From Micromonospora sp. RP3T (lineage in GTDB: Bacteria > Actinomycetota > Actinomycetes > Mycobacteriales > Micromonosporaceae): a stretch of DNA of 64,000 bases. The notes under the pieces were generated by a model. It saw only the letters and a list, made by a program, of their open reading frames with translations, was not told the origin of the DNA and searched no databases. The stretch is taken from positions 51,127-115,126 of the forward strand of contig NZ_PYPS01000023.1 of the NCBI RefSeq assembly GCF_003027925.1, in the 5' to 3' direction. Both the position numbers and the translations under genes were made by a program. Of the stretch, positions 16,290 through 23,613 are shown in pieces; positions within the stretch are counted from its first letter, which is position 1; the number at the start of each line of letters is the position of its first letter.

Positions 16290-16454
16290 GTTTCACCGTC
16301 CAACCCGGTCGGTGACGGTCCGACACCGCCGAGTCGCCCACGGGCGAACCGGGGACCCAGGTACCTGGGGTGAATCCGCAGCGACTGCGGTAGGGCGCTT
16401 CCCTTCCCGCCCGAACCCGTCAGCTAACCCGGTAGGCGGTCAGGCAGAAGGAGT
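16290..16454 (+). promoter_or_regulatory. c-di-AMP riboswitch (ydaO/yuaA type)
   Basis: The conserved ydaO core is readable in order: CGAACCGGGGACCCA (16345-16359), CTGGGGTGAATCCGC (about 16365-16379), GGTAGGGCG (16389-16397), CCCGAACCCGTCAGCTAACC (about 16410-16429) and GGTAGGCGG (16431-16439), followed by AGAAGGAG. It lies directly before the second NlpC/P60 gene. In actinobacteria this class binds cyclic di-AMP and usually turns off cell-wall hydrolase and osmotic genes. Exact 5' boundary is approximate. The rest of the 16086-16289 interval holds no gene that I can support. Confidence 0.9.
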
Positions 16455-16465
16455 ACGGACGCCCG

Positions 16466-17500
16466 GTGGCCCACCATGCCCCGCGGCCGACGTCGAGCCG
16501 GTCCGTCGACCGGTCCGCCGCCGTGCCGCGTTTCCGCTGGTCCCGCTTCACCACCACACTCGCCGCCCTGGTCGGCGCCGCGGTCGTCCTGACCGGTGGC
16601 GCGACGGCGGCGCACGCGGAACCCTCGGTCGCCGAGATCGAGGCCCAGATCGACCGCGACTGGAACAAGCTCGAACCCGTCATCGAACAGGTCAACGCCG
16701 TCCGCGGGCAGCTCGCGGTGCGCCGCAAGCAGGCCGACGCGCTCGGCAAGCAGATCGCCCCGCTCCAGGCCCGGGTGGACGCCGCGCTCGGCCAGGTCGG
16801 CGGGCTCGCCGCCGACGCGTACAAGGGCGACAACCTCTCCACCGTCAACGCGCTGCTGGGCAGCCGTTCGCCGAGTGAGCTGGTCACCGGCCTGGAAATG
16901 CTCGACCGCTTCGCGCACCACCAGCAGGAGCAGGTCCGCGACATCGCCGCGCTGCGCGACGAGCTGGCCGCGAAGAAGAAGCCGCTGGACGCGATGGTCG
17001 CCGACCTGAGCCGCACCGAGGCCCAGCTCGCGGCGAAGAAGAAGCAGATCGACGCCGAGATCGCCAAGCTCCAGAAGCTGCGGCTCAAGGTGTACGGCAA
17101 CGGTGGCGGCGGTCCGCTGCGTCCGGCTCCCTGTCCCGCCGGGTACCCCGGTGGCGCGGCCGGGGTGGCGGTCAAGTTCGCCTGCGCCCAGATCGGCAAG
17201 ATCTACGTGTGGGGCGCGGCCGGCCCGGACCACTTCGACTGCTCGGGCCTGACCATGGCGGCCTGGGCGAAGGCCGGGGTCTCGCTGCCGCACAACGCCC
17301 GCCAGCAGCACGACGTGACGAAGCGGGTCAGCCGCGCCGAGCTGCGTGCCGGTGACCTGGTCTTCTACTACGGCGACCTGCACCACGTGGGGATGTACGT
17401 CGGAGACGGTTGGGTGGTGCACGCCTCCCAGTCCGGCAAGCCCATCACCATGAAGCGCGTCGACGACGGCGACATCAACAGCTACGGCCGCCCCGGCTGA
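16466..17500 (+). CDS. Secreted NlpC/P60 endopeptidase under c-di-AMP riboswitch control
   Basis: A 344-aa paralogue of the 12978 gene with the same layout: signal peptide (cleavage near THAEP-type AHAEP, about residue 52), long coiled coil (about 55-210) and NlpC/P60 domain. The catalytic Cys is in FDCSGLT, and the His residues are in HHVGMY and VVHASQ. The GTG start is 12 nt after AAGGAG, a rather long spacing that may relate to riboswitch control of translation. The riboswitch links this hydrolase to c-di-AMP and osmotic or wall stress; the paralogue has no such leader, so the two may serve different conditions. Confidence 0.92.
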   Translation: MAHHAPRPTSSRSVDRSAAVPRFRWSRFTTTLAALVGAAVVLTGGATAAHAEPSVAEIEAQIDRDWNKLEPVIEQVNAVRGQLAVRRKQADALGKQIAPLQARVDAALGQVGGLAADAYKGDNLSTVNALLGSRSPSELVTGLEMLDRFAHHQQEQVRDIAALRDELAAKKKPLDAMVADLSRTEAQLAAKKKQIDAEIAKLQKLRLKVYGNGGGGPLRPAPCPAGYPGGAAGVAVKFACAQIGKIYVWGAAGPDHFDCSGLTMAAWAKAGVSLPHNARQQHDVTKRVSRAELRAGDLVFYYGDLHHVGMYVGDGWVVHASQSGKPITMKRVDDGDINSYGRPG

Positions 17501-17560
17501 GGTGTAAGGAGGGGCCCCCTGTTAACGCATTCCGCATAACAGGGGGCCCCTCTTAACAAC
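17501..17560. repeat. Dispersed hairpin with conserved loop, copy 1
   Basis: A near-perfect stem (17505-17524 with 17537-17555, one bulge) encloses the loop ACGCATTCCGCA (17525-17536), between a plus-strand gene end and the convergent dcd gene. The same loop core TTAACGCATTC recurs at 26.9, 33.4 and 37.6 kb. It probably acts as a bidirectional terminator. Confidence 0.8.
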
Positions 17561-17571
17561 CACGCTCGGAA

Positions 17572-18150
17572 TCAGCGGGTCGGCCAGGTGCGCCAGCTCT
17601 GCCACGACCGGCTCGGCGTCGGGCCGCGCTGACCCTGGTAGCGCGAGCCGTAGACGGCCGAGCCGTACGGGTGCTCGGCCGGCGACGAGAGCCGGAAGAT
17701 GCAGAGCTGGCCGATCTTCATGCCCGGCCAGAGCGTGATCGGCAGATTCGCCACGTTGGACAGCTCCAGCGTGACGTGGCCGGAGAAGCCCGGGTCGATG
17801 AAGCCGGCCGTGGAGTGGGTGAGCAGACCCAGCCGCCCCAGCGAGGACTTGCCCTCCAGGCGGCCCGCCAGTTCCTCGCCCAGCGAGATCACCTCGAGCG
17901 TGGAGGCGAGTACGAACTCCCCCGGGTGCAGCACGAACGGCTGCCCCTCGGGAACCTCCACCATCGATGTCAGGTCGTCCTGCTGCAGCGACGGGTCGAT
18001 GTGGGTGTAGAGATGGTTGTTGAAGACCCGGAACAGCCGGTCCAGGCGTACGTCGATGCTGGACGGCTGTACCAGCGTGGGCTCGAAGGGCTCCAGCGCG
18101 AGCGTGCCCGCCTTGATCTCGGAGACCAGGTCGCGGTCGGAGAGCAGCAT
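17572..18150 (-). CDS. dcd: dCTP deaminase
   Basis: A 192-aa enzyme that deaminates dCTP; mycobacterial Dcd is bifunctional and also hydrolyses dUTP to dUMP, feeding thymidylate synthesis. Family landmarks are MLLSDRDL at the start, QPSSIDVRL, the catalytic GKSSLGRLGL and STAGFIDPGFSG segments, and the C-terminal QRGPTPSRSW tail. Length is normal. No Shine-Dalgarno precedes the ATG; a TAGAGT -10 box ends 6 nt upstream, so the mRNA is probably leaderless. It is divergent from the FMN split-barrel gene, with an SOS-like box between them. Confidence 0.95.
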   Translation of the reverse strand: MLLSDRDLVSEIKAGTLALEPFEPTLVQPSSIDVRLDRLFRVFNNHLYTHIDPSLQQDDLTSMVEVPEGQPFVLHPGEFVLASTLEVISLGEELAGRLEGKSSLGRLGLLTHSTAGFIDPGFSGHVTLELSNVANLPITLWPGMKIGQLCIFRLSSPAEHPYGSAVYGSRYQGQRGPTPSRSWQSWRTWPTR

Positions 18151-18156
18151 CGGAAC

Positions 18157-18162
18157 ACTCTA
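18157..18162 (-). promoter_or_regulatory. Leaderless -10 box of dcd
   Basis: TAGAGT on the minus strand followed by 6 nt and the ATG of dcd. It fits TANNNT and predicts a leaderless transcript. Confidence 0.55.
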
Positions 18163-18200
18163 GCGACAGACGGTGGTGACCAGCGTGTCGGACTACTTCT

Positions 18201-18222
18201 TCGTACACGTGTTCGATAGACT
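18201..18222 (+). promoter_or_regulatory. SOS-box-like operator and -10 box
   Basis: TCGTACACGTGTTCGA (18201-18216) differs at one base from the LexA consensus TCGAAC-N4-GTTCGA of actinobacteria. It abuts TAGACT (18217-18222), a -10 box lying 6 nt before the ATG at 18229. A bound repressor would block this promoter directly; dcd starts about 50 bp away on the other strand. Confidence 0.55.
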
Positions 18223-18228
18223 GTCGGC

Positions 18229-18810
18229 ATGGCTTCCTGGTCCGAATTCGCCGCCGACGAACCCCGACTCGCGGCCGAGATCCGCCTTCTGATGCAGCAG
18301 TACGGGCCGGGCTTCGGCTACCTCGCCACGGTCCGCGCCGACGGTGGCCCACGGGTGCACCCGGTCTCGCCGCTGATCACCGACGATGGTCTCTGGTGCT
18401 TCGTCATCGACTCGCCGAAGCGCCGCGACCTCGAACGCGACGGCCGTTACGCGTTGCACTCCTTCCCGCCGGAGGAGAGCGACGACGAGGCTTACCTGGC
18501 CGGTCGCGCCGTTCCGGTGACCGATCCGGCGACGGTGGACCGGCTGACCCGGGTCGGCCGGGCGGCGCCGCAGGGTGACTGGCGCCTCTTCGAGTTCTCC
18601 GTGGACGTGGCGATGCTGACCCGCCGTGACCCGGTCACCCAGATCGGCGCCGGCCGCCCGGAGATGCGGCTCTGGCTGGACCCGGGAGAGGTCGCACCCG
18701 CGTCCGCCACCCCGGCGTCACCATCCCCGGCCGCGGCCCGGCGTGACGCGCTCGTCCCGGACGGCCGCCGTGGTCGGCACGGCTTCGACACCCGCCGACC
18801 GGCCGCCTGA
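18229..18810 (+). CDS. Pyridoxamine 5'-phosphate oxidase-like FMN split-barrel protein
   Basis: A 193-aa protein with a split-barrel flavin-binding domain over about residues 20-145: GFGYLATVRADGGPRVHPVSP is the typical first two strands (shown here as two adjoining blocks in the family), followed by DGLWCFV. The family uses FMN or F420 and includes many unassigned reductases; the true substrate is not readable. The C-terminal 45 residues are Ala/Pro-rich and basic. A predicted leaderless promoter with an SOS-like box suggests damage-linked expression, which is inference. Confidence 0.82.
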   Translation: MASWSEFAADEPRLAAEIRLLMQQYGPGFGYLATVRADGGPRVHPVSPLITDDGLWCFVIDSPKRRDLERDGRYALHSFPPEESDDEAYLAGRAVPVTDPATVDRLTRVGRAAPQGDWRLFEFSVDVAMLTRRDPVTQIGAGRPEMRLWLDPGEVAPASATPASPSPAAARRDALVPDGRRGRHGFDTRRPAA

Positions 18811-18828
18811 CCGGGCCCGGAAGACGAC

Positions 18829-18862
18829 GGTGCCGGCCCCGTCCGCAGACGGGGCCGGCACC
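18829..18862. terminator. Bidirectional terminator hairpin
   Basis: A 15-bp perfect stem (18829-18843 with 18848-18862) with a CGCA loop lies between convergent genes. Confidence 0.8.
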
Positions 18863-18882
18863 GGTACGTGGTGCGGAGGCGA

Positions 18883-19863
18883 TCAGGCCGCGCGGTAGGC
18901 GTTCCACGCGGTCAGCATGCGGCTCGCCTGGCCGGCGGTGAACTGGTACATGCAGGAGTCGTAGGTGTAGTCCATGAAGTTGGTGATCGGGTCCTTGCCG
19001 GTCGTGGAGCAGGTGTCCCGACCGGTCGGGCACTCGTACGCCGGGGAGGCCTCGGCCGGGGTGTCGGAGACGCTGTCCCCCGAGCCCGAGCAGCCGCCCT
19101 GGAAGGTGTGGTAGAGGTTCAGCCAGTGGCCGATCTCGTGGGTGCCGGTGTCGCCCTGGTTGTAGTTGGTCGCCGAGCCGCCGGGCAGCGACTCGTTGAG
19201 CACGACCACGCCGTCCATCTTGTCAAGCGTCCGCTTCGGGAAGGTCGCCCAGCCCAGCAGGCCGTCGCTGAGCTCACCGAGGTACATGTTCAGCGTGTTC
19301 TTGCCGCCCGTGCGCAGCGAGGTCTTCATCGACCGCTCCGCCGAGGAGCCCTGCACGATCGGGTACCACGACGGGTTGGTCACCCGGTTGATCTTCGAGA
19401 GCTGGAAGCTGAACGCGGTGGCAGCGCCGCCGGTCGAGCCCGCGTACGCCTGGTTGAGCACGCTGATCTGCTGGGTGATCAACGAGTCCGGGATGTTGCC
19501 GCCGGCGCGGGTGCTGTTCTCCTGGATGACGTGCACGACGACCGGGATGGTCACGGTCGCCAGCGGGGTGACGGCGCCGGTCCGGAAGTTGGCCCGCTCG
19601 CGCTGCGCGGCGGCGAGGTCGGCCTCGCGGTCGCGAACCTGCTTGGCGGTCAGGTGGTTCGGGTCGAGCTTGGCGTGGCCGCCCTTGGCGACACGGGCGT
19701 CGGCGTGGGCGTCGGCCGGCTCGGCGCACACGCCGGCCGGGGCGGCCGAGAAGGCCGAAGCAGCGGGGACGACGCCGACGGCGGCGGTGCTGAGCAGCAG
19801 CGCGAGGGTCGACGTCGCGACACCGGCGGTACGCCGGGTCAGCAGGTTGGGACGGAGTCCCAT
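18883..19863 (-). CDS. Secreted zinc metalloprotease, M43 (pappalysin) type
   Basis: About 326 aa. A signal peptide (RRTAGVATSTLALLLSTAAV region) ends near ASAFSA. The propeptide-like segment precedes the protease domain, which has the metzincin zinc motif HEIGHWLNLYH (HExxHxxGxxH-like; Gly replaced by Asn) near residue 240 and a downstream Met-turn in NFMDYTYDSCM. Six or more Cys residues in the last 90 aa suggest disulfides, as in M43 enzymes. ATG at 19863 has GAGGTGG about 8 nt upstream; a longer frame to 19983 is unlikely. Substrate unknown. The 200 bp upstream to the tRNA contain its promoter region only. Confidence 0.88.
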   Translation of the reverse strand: MGLRPNLLTRRTAGVATSTLALLLSTAAVGVVPAASAFSAAPAGVCAEPADAHADARVAKGGHAKLDPNHLTAKQVRDREADLAAAQRERANFRTGAVTPLATVTIPVVVHVIQENSTRAGGNIPDSLITQQISVLNQAYAGSTGGAATAFSFQLSKINRVTNPSWYPIVQGSSAERSMKTSLRTGGKNTLNMYLGELSDGLLGWATFPKRTLDKMDGVVVLNESLPGGSATNYNQGDTGTHEIGHWLNLYHTFQGGCSGSGDSVSDTPAEASPAYECPTGRDTCSTTGKDPITNFMDYTYDSCMYQFTAGQASRMLTAWNAYRAA

Positions 19864-20064
19864 GGGCCCACCTCTTTCTGACGGCGTGCCAGGGGGTGTG
19901 TCACGCCGAGTCGGAAACGTGTGGCAGACGTTACATCCCATCGAGAGATTTGAGAACGGCCATATGTTGCCGGCGTGCAACATCCGTTGATCGACCCGGC
20001 CGGCCGCCTGGCGGGGGTACCTGGGTGCACGGGGGTGGTGACCTCAGGTACAGTGGTGCCGCTC

Positions 20065-20138
20065 GCGGGTGTAGTTCAATGGCAGAACATCAGCTTCCCA
20101 AGCTGACAGTGCGGGTTCGATTCCCGTCACCCGCTCCA
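20065..20138 (+). tRNA. tRNA-Gly (anticodon CCC)
   Basis: A full cloverleaf can be drawn: acceptor GCGGGTG/CACCCGC, D arm GTTC/GAAC, anticodon stem TCAGC/GCTGA with loop TTCCCAA, and T arm GCGGG/CCCGT with loop TTCGATT. Discriminator T is followed by an encoded CCA (20136-20138). A TACAGT -10 box lies at 20049-20054. Confidence 0.95.
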
Positions 20139-20330
20139 CGCACGGAAGCCCTGGTCAGGACCACGTCCCGCCAGGGCTTCCGCGTCTCCAGGGGCTCCGA
20201 GGCGGCCGACGGGTCACCGGATCGGCCTCGCTGCTGGGGGCACGCAGGCTCGACATGGATGTCGATCAGATCGTGTGGGCTGGACATCCAGCCGACCTGC
20301 CGACGCGTGCTCCGTTGGCAGAGTAGAGGG

Positions 20331-21209
20331 GTGGATGAGGATCCGCTCAAGGACTACTGGGGATCGTGGGACGACACCTACAGCCGGTTGCGCCTCGCGC
20401 TCGACGCCAGTCCCATGGTGAATCGGTACCGCCTTCCCGTCCCGGCGGGGCTGAATGCCGACTGGTTCGAAAGCGTCGGCGACCACCTCATCACGGCCGA
20501 CTACTTTCTGCAGTGCGACGGCCCCCTGGACCCCTGGCAGAAGATCGATCCCACCTTCAAACGGAGCGCCGGCCGAACCCTGGCCATCTCACACACGTGG
20601 AGCTTCCGGGAACATCCCGACCAGTGGCCGGCCGAGGTCGACAAAAACGGTGTCCTGGTCTATCCGCAGCTCTACTTCCTCCAGACGCTTGCCCACGCGA
20701 ACCCGGACTGCGTCTTCTTCTACGACTACTGCAGCCTCCCACAGCCGGACCGCACCCCCGAGGAAGAAGCCATCTTCATCAAGGGCCTACGTGACACCGC
20801 CCGGCTGTATTCGTCCTGCCAGGTGGTGCAGTTCGCGACAGACGACCTCTACTTCGAACGGGCCTGGTGTCTGCTGGAGACGTTCTGCCACCTGTTCTCG
20901 AAGAATGACCGCGCACTCGCGGTCGTGTCGTTCGACAATCCCGCCTTCGTCACCTGCCTCTGCCAACTCATCGAAGGCGCGAAGTACGCCGAGGAGAACG
21001 ATTCCTCGTTCGGCGGCTGGCGCGAACGGCTGATCGGCATGGTGCGCGACGGCAAGGTCACGGTCCCGCGGGACAAGGAATTCGTGCTGGAGATGATGGC
21101 ATCGCTGGATCTCGGCGACTACACCGGGATCGACACGGAGGACCGAGGCTGCATTGATTGGATCAATCCTCGCGGCGTGATGCGACTGTCCGGCCTGAAC
21201 ATCACTTGA
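20331..21209 (+). CDS. TIR/HET-like protein of unknown function
   Basis: A 292-aa soluble protein. Three motifs stand out: AISHTWSF (about 85-92), FFYDYCSLPQ (about 129-138) and YFERAWCLLE (about 174-183). This pattern (SHxW, D-x-C-S-L-P-Q, RaWCxxE) recurs in an uncharacterised family found in eukaryotes and scattered bacteria that I judge to be related to TIR/HET-type folds; that assignment is inference. It starts at GTG 20331 without a strong ribosome site. It lies just after tRNA-Gly and before an S51 peptidase, and its codon use is less GC-biased than that of its neighbours, suggesting acquisition. No toxin partner or mobility gene is beside it. Confidence 0.7.
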   Translation: MDEDPLKDYWGSWDDTYSRLRLALDASPMVNRYRLPVPAGLNADWFESVGDHLITADYFLQCDGPLDPWQKIDPTFKRSAGRTLAISHTWSFREHPDQWPAEVDKNGVLVYPQLYFLQTLAHANPDCVFFYDYCSLPQPDRTPEEEAIFIKGLRDTARLYSSCQVVQFATDDLYFERAWCLLETFCHLFSKNDRALAVVSFDNPAFVTCLCQLIEGAKYAEENDSSFGGWRERLIGMVRDGKVTVPRDKEFVLEMMASLDLGDYTGIDTEDRGCIDWINPRGVMRLSGLNIT

Positions 21210-21345
21210 ACCGCAGGAGCATGCCGCAGGTCAGGCGGCTGGCCGCCGGTCTCGACGAAACGCACGTCGACACGGGACGGCGAGCGGGCGTCGAACTCGC
21301 GGTCAGGGGACTATTCTCCGGGGACTGACGAAGATCCATCGGGGG

Positions 21346-22017
21346 ATGATCTTGAAGATTCTTCTCACGTCCGCGGGCATCAAGAACGCGAGCATCCAGG
21401 ACGAGCTGGTCGGCCTCCTGGGCAAACCGATCGCCGACGCCAACGCCCTATGCATTCCGACCGCCGGATACGCCATGGGCGGTCCCGCCGGGGCGTGGCG
21501 CTTCATCACCGGTCAATCCGTCATACCGATGTGCGAGTTGGGCTGGAAGTCGTTGGGGGTGCTGGAACTGACCGCGTTGCCCAGCGTCGGTGAAGATTGC
21601 TGGGTGCCCTGGATCCGGGAGGCGGACGCCCTGCTGGTGGGCGGCGGGGACGCCCTGTATCTGAGCCACTGGATGCGGCAGTCCGGGCTGGCGGAACTGC
21701 TGCCGTCGCTGGATGCGGTCTGGGTGGGGGCGAGCGCCGGCAGCATGGTGATGGCCCCCCGGGTCGGGGCCGAATTCGTCGCCTGGACCCCACCCGGCGG
21801 GACCGACGAGGCGTTGGGCGTGGTCGACTTCTCGATCTTCCCGCACCTGGATCACCCGGACCTGCCGGAGAACACCATGGCCGAGGCCGAGAAGTGGGCC
21901 GCCGGCATGTCGGGTCCGGCATACGCGATCGACGACTCAACAGCCATCACCGTGATCGACGGCAGCGTCGAGGTCGTCACCGAGGGGCACTGGAAGCTGT
22001 TCCCGGCACAGTCGTGA
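21346..22017 (+). CDS. Peptidase family S51 (dipeptidase E-like)
   Basis: A 223-aa protein with the class-I-glutamine-amidotransferase-like fold of S51 enzymes: LLTSAGIKN at the start, LLVGGGDALYLS in the middle, the nucleophile elbow GASAGSM (Ser near 127) and the His in FPHLDHP (about 165). S51 enzymes cleave Asp-Xaa dipeptides or cyanophycin fragments. Start is ATG 21346; TTG at 21352 (giving LKILLTSAG) would have better spacing from GGGGGA and is possible. A TATTCT -10 box lies at 21312-21317. Whether it works with the preceding gene is unknown; they are 136 bp apart on the same strand. Confidence 0.85.
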   Translation: MILKILLTSAGIKNASIQDELVGLLGKPIADANALCIPTAGYAMGGPAGAWRFITGQSVIPMCELGWKSLGVLELTALPSVGEDCWVPWIREADALLVGGGDALYLSHWMRQSGLAELLPSLDAVWVGASAGSMVMAPRVGAEFVAWTPPGGTDEALGVVDFSIFPHLDHPDLPENTMAEAEKWAAGMSGPAYAIDDSTAITVIDGSVEVVTEGHWKLFPAQS

Positions 22018-22056
22018 CGACAGGCGATCGCCGTGCCGCGGGGCCGGATCGCGGTT

Positions 22057-22383
22057 TCAGGACCGATGCCGGCGCGCCAATCCCGCCTCCAACTCGGCCA
22101 GGAGGTCCAGCAACTCATCCCGCGCGGCGTCGTCGTGCGTGCGGTGGTTCAGGAACGTCGACGTGACGACGTGCGAGCGGTCCCGGACGACCTCCACCAA
22201 CGCGGCGAGCTGACGCCGAGCCTCGGCCACCGCGTCCGGCCCCACCCGACGGCCCCAGGCCGCGACGAGAGCGGGATCGGTGGAGAGGGCGTCGATCCCG
22301 CAGCACAGACGGACGCACTCGACCTCGCAGTGGTCGAGGCAGCCGCTCAGGGGCGACGGGACGTCGACCGACACCTCCCTCAC
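22057..22383 (-). CDS. Conserved hypothetical protein, Cys-containing
   Basis: A 108-aa protein of the type annotated as DUF6331-like (moderate certainty). The N-terminal half has four Cys residues in DHCEVECVRLCCGIDA, which could bind metal, and the C-terminal half is helical and charged. The GTG start overlaps the stop of the upstream acetyltransferase by 4 nt, with GGAGGG about 9 nt before it, so it is co-expressed with that gene. A frame continuing to 23235 is an artefact. No function is known. Confidence 0.75.
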   Translation of the reverse strand: MREVSVDVPSPLSGCLDHCEVECVRLCCGIDALSTDPALVAAWGRRVGPDAVAEARRQLAALVEVVRDRSHVVTSTFLNHRTHDDAARDELLDLLAELEAGLARRHRS

Positions 22384-22916
22384 CGCTGATCCCTCCGGGG
22401 CGTGCCGCCTACCTGAGGACGCTGCTCCGGAGTCGGGTGCAGGTCGAGGACGTGTCGCAGCCCCGGCTCCCCATTGAGCACCACCGCACCGGCCGCCACG
22501 AACCCGGTCCGTCGGAGCACCGCCAGGGACGCCGGGTTCGCCAGCGCCGCGTCGGCGACCAGCCGGCGCAGCCCGTACCCGTCGCGGGCCAGCTCGCTGA
22601 CCCGCCGTACGCCGTGCTGCGCGAGGCCGCGTCCGGCGGCGCGTTCGGCCACCCGGTAGCCCAGCTCGGCGCTGCCGCTGGCCACGTCGACCAGGTTGAA
22701 CCGCCCGAGCACGAAACCGTCGTCGTCGACCAGCACGTGGAAGTGGCAGATGCCGCGGTCCTGCTCGTCCAGCAGGGCGGCGAGCCGGTCGGCGAACAGG
22801 TCGAAGTAGTCGTCGCCGCGGTCGGGCACGTAGCGGGCGAAGTAGGCCCGGTTCTCCCGCTCGAACCGGTACAGCACGTAGGCGTGATGAGTGGCGAGTC
22901 GTTCGAGTTCCGGCAC
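22380..22916 (-). CDS. GNAT-family N-acetyltransferase (RimJ/RimL type)
   Basis: A 178-aa acetyl-CoA-dependent transferase. The fold is visible as the N-terminal helices with FERENRAYFARYVP, the central strand VLGRFNLVDV, the acetyl-CoA loop in AERAAGRGLAQHGV (Q/RxxGxG/A form) and the following LVADAALANPAS with the typical Asn-Pro-Ala-Ser. RimJ-like enzymes acetylate protein N termini or small amines; the substrate is not known. The GTG start at 22916 has no ribosome site, and TAGCCT ends 6 nt upstream, so the mRNA is probably leaderless. It is divergent from the truncated Nudix gene. Confidence 0.87.
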   Translation of the reverse strand: MPELERLATHHAYVLYRFERENRAYFARYVPDRGDDYFDLFADRLAALLDEQDRGICHFHVLVDDDGFVLGRFNLVDVASGSAELGYRVAERAAGRGLAQHGVRRVSELARDGYGLRRLVADAALANPASLAVLRRTGFVAAGAVVLNGEPGLRHVLDLHPTPEQRPQVGGTPRRDQR

Positions 22917-22922
22917 CGGGCC

Positions 22923-22928
22923 AGGCTA
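22923..22928 (-). promoter_or_regulatory. Leaderless -10 box of the GNAT gene
   Basis: TAGCCT on the minus strand, 6 nt before the GTG start. Confidence 0.5.
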
Positions 22929-22968
22929 GTCGCCGGCGTCCGTCGTACCCGGGTGGCAGCATCGCGGG

Positions 22969-23613
22969 ATGCGCGACGAGATCCGGGCCCTGGTCGAGGC
23001 GTTGGCGCCGGGCGACGAGCAGGAGGCCCGGCACCGCGCGGCGGCGTCGGTCTGGCTGGCCGGTACGGAGGACATCTTCCGCCGGGTCAAACCGCGCACC
23101 CCGTCGCCGCACCTGGTCGCCTACTTCCTGCTCCGCGACCCGTCCGACGGCGCGGTGCTGCTGGTCGACCATCGCAACGCCGGCAGGTGGCTGCCCAGCG
23201 GCGGTCACGTCGAGCCGGGCGAGCACCCCGTGCACACCGTGCGCCGCGAGCTGCGGGAGGAGTTGGGCGTACCAGCGGTCTTCGCGCCGCCGTTCGGCGA
23301 GCGACCGGCGTTCCTCACCGTCACCGAGACGGTCGGCCCGCCTGAGCAGCGCACCTGGGCCGGATGCTGGCCAAGCTTACCCAGGGCTGAGCGTCAGCGG
23401 ATGCGGCTCGCGGCGCGGCACGAGCGCGATGGTCGACAGCGTCGCCGCGCCGGCCAGGCCGACCAGGAAGAACAGCGAGAGCGCCGGCTGACCGAGCCAC
23501 TCCCAGAGCGGATGCCAGCTCGGATGCGGTTCGTCCAGGTGGTGCCCGACCAGGGAGGGGGTGGCGAGCACCGCGGGCGTCCACCAGAGGACGAGGGTGA
23601 TGCCGAGCAGTAG
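22969..23613 (+). pseudogene. Truncated Nudix hydrolase
   Basis: The first 130 residues are a clear Nudix enzyme: HLVAYFLLRD, WLPSGGHVEPGE and the Nudix box GX5EX7REUXEEXGU, complete in the GGHVEPGE and RRELREELGV blocks. After PPEQRTW (near 23358) the homology ends. The rest of the frame runs antisense through the 3' end of the opposing membrane-protein gene and has the low-complexity Arg/Gln make-up of a shadow reading. The last strands and helix of the Nudix fold are therefore missing. The break lies within about 20 bp of the opposing stop codon at 23377-23379, which suggests a deletion junction. It may still be expressed but is probably inactive or altered. Confidence 0.7.

Noticed and set aside
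20065..20138. tRNA-Gly as an attachment site of an integrated island
   Set aside because: I found no second copy of the tRNA 3' end downstream and no integrase in the window; acquisition of the neighbouring gene remains possible but not by this evidence.
20255..20326. 23-codon frame ending 4 bp before the TIR/HET-like gene, considered as a leader peptide
   Set aside because: Begins with ATG but has no clear ribosome site, and no attenuator hairpin pair could be drawn after it.
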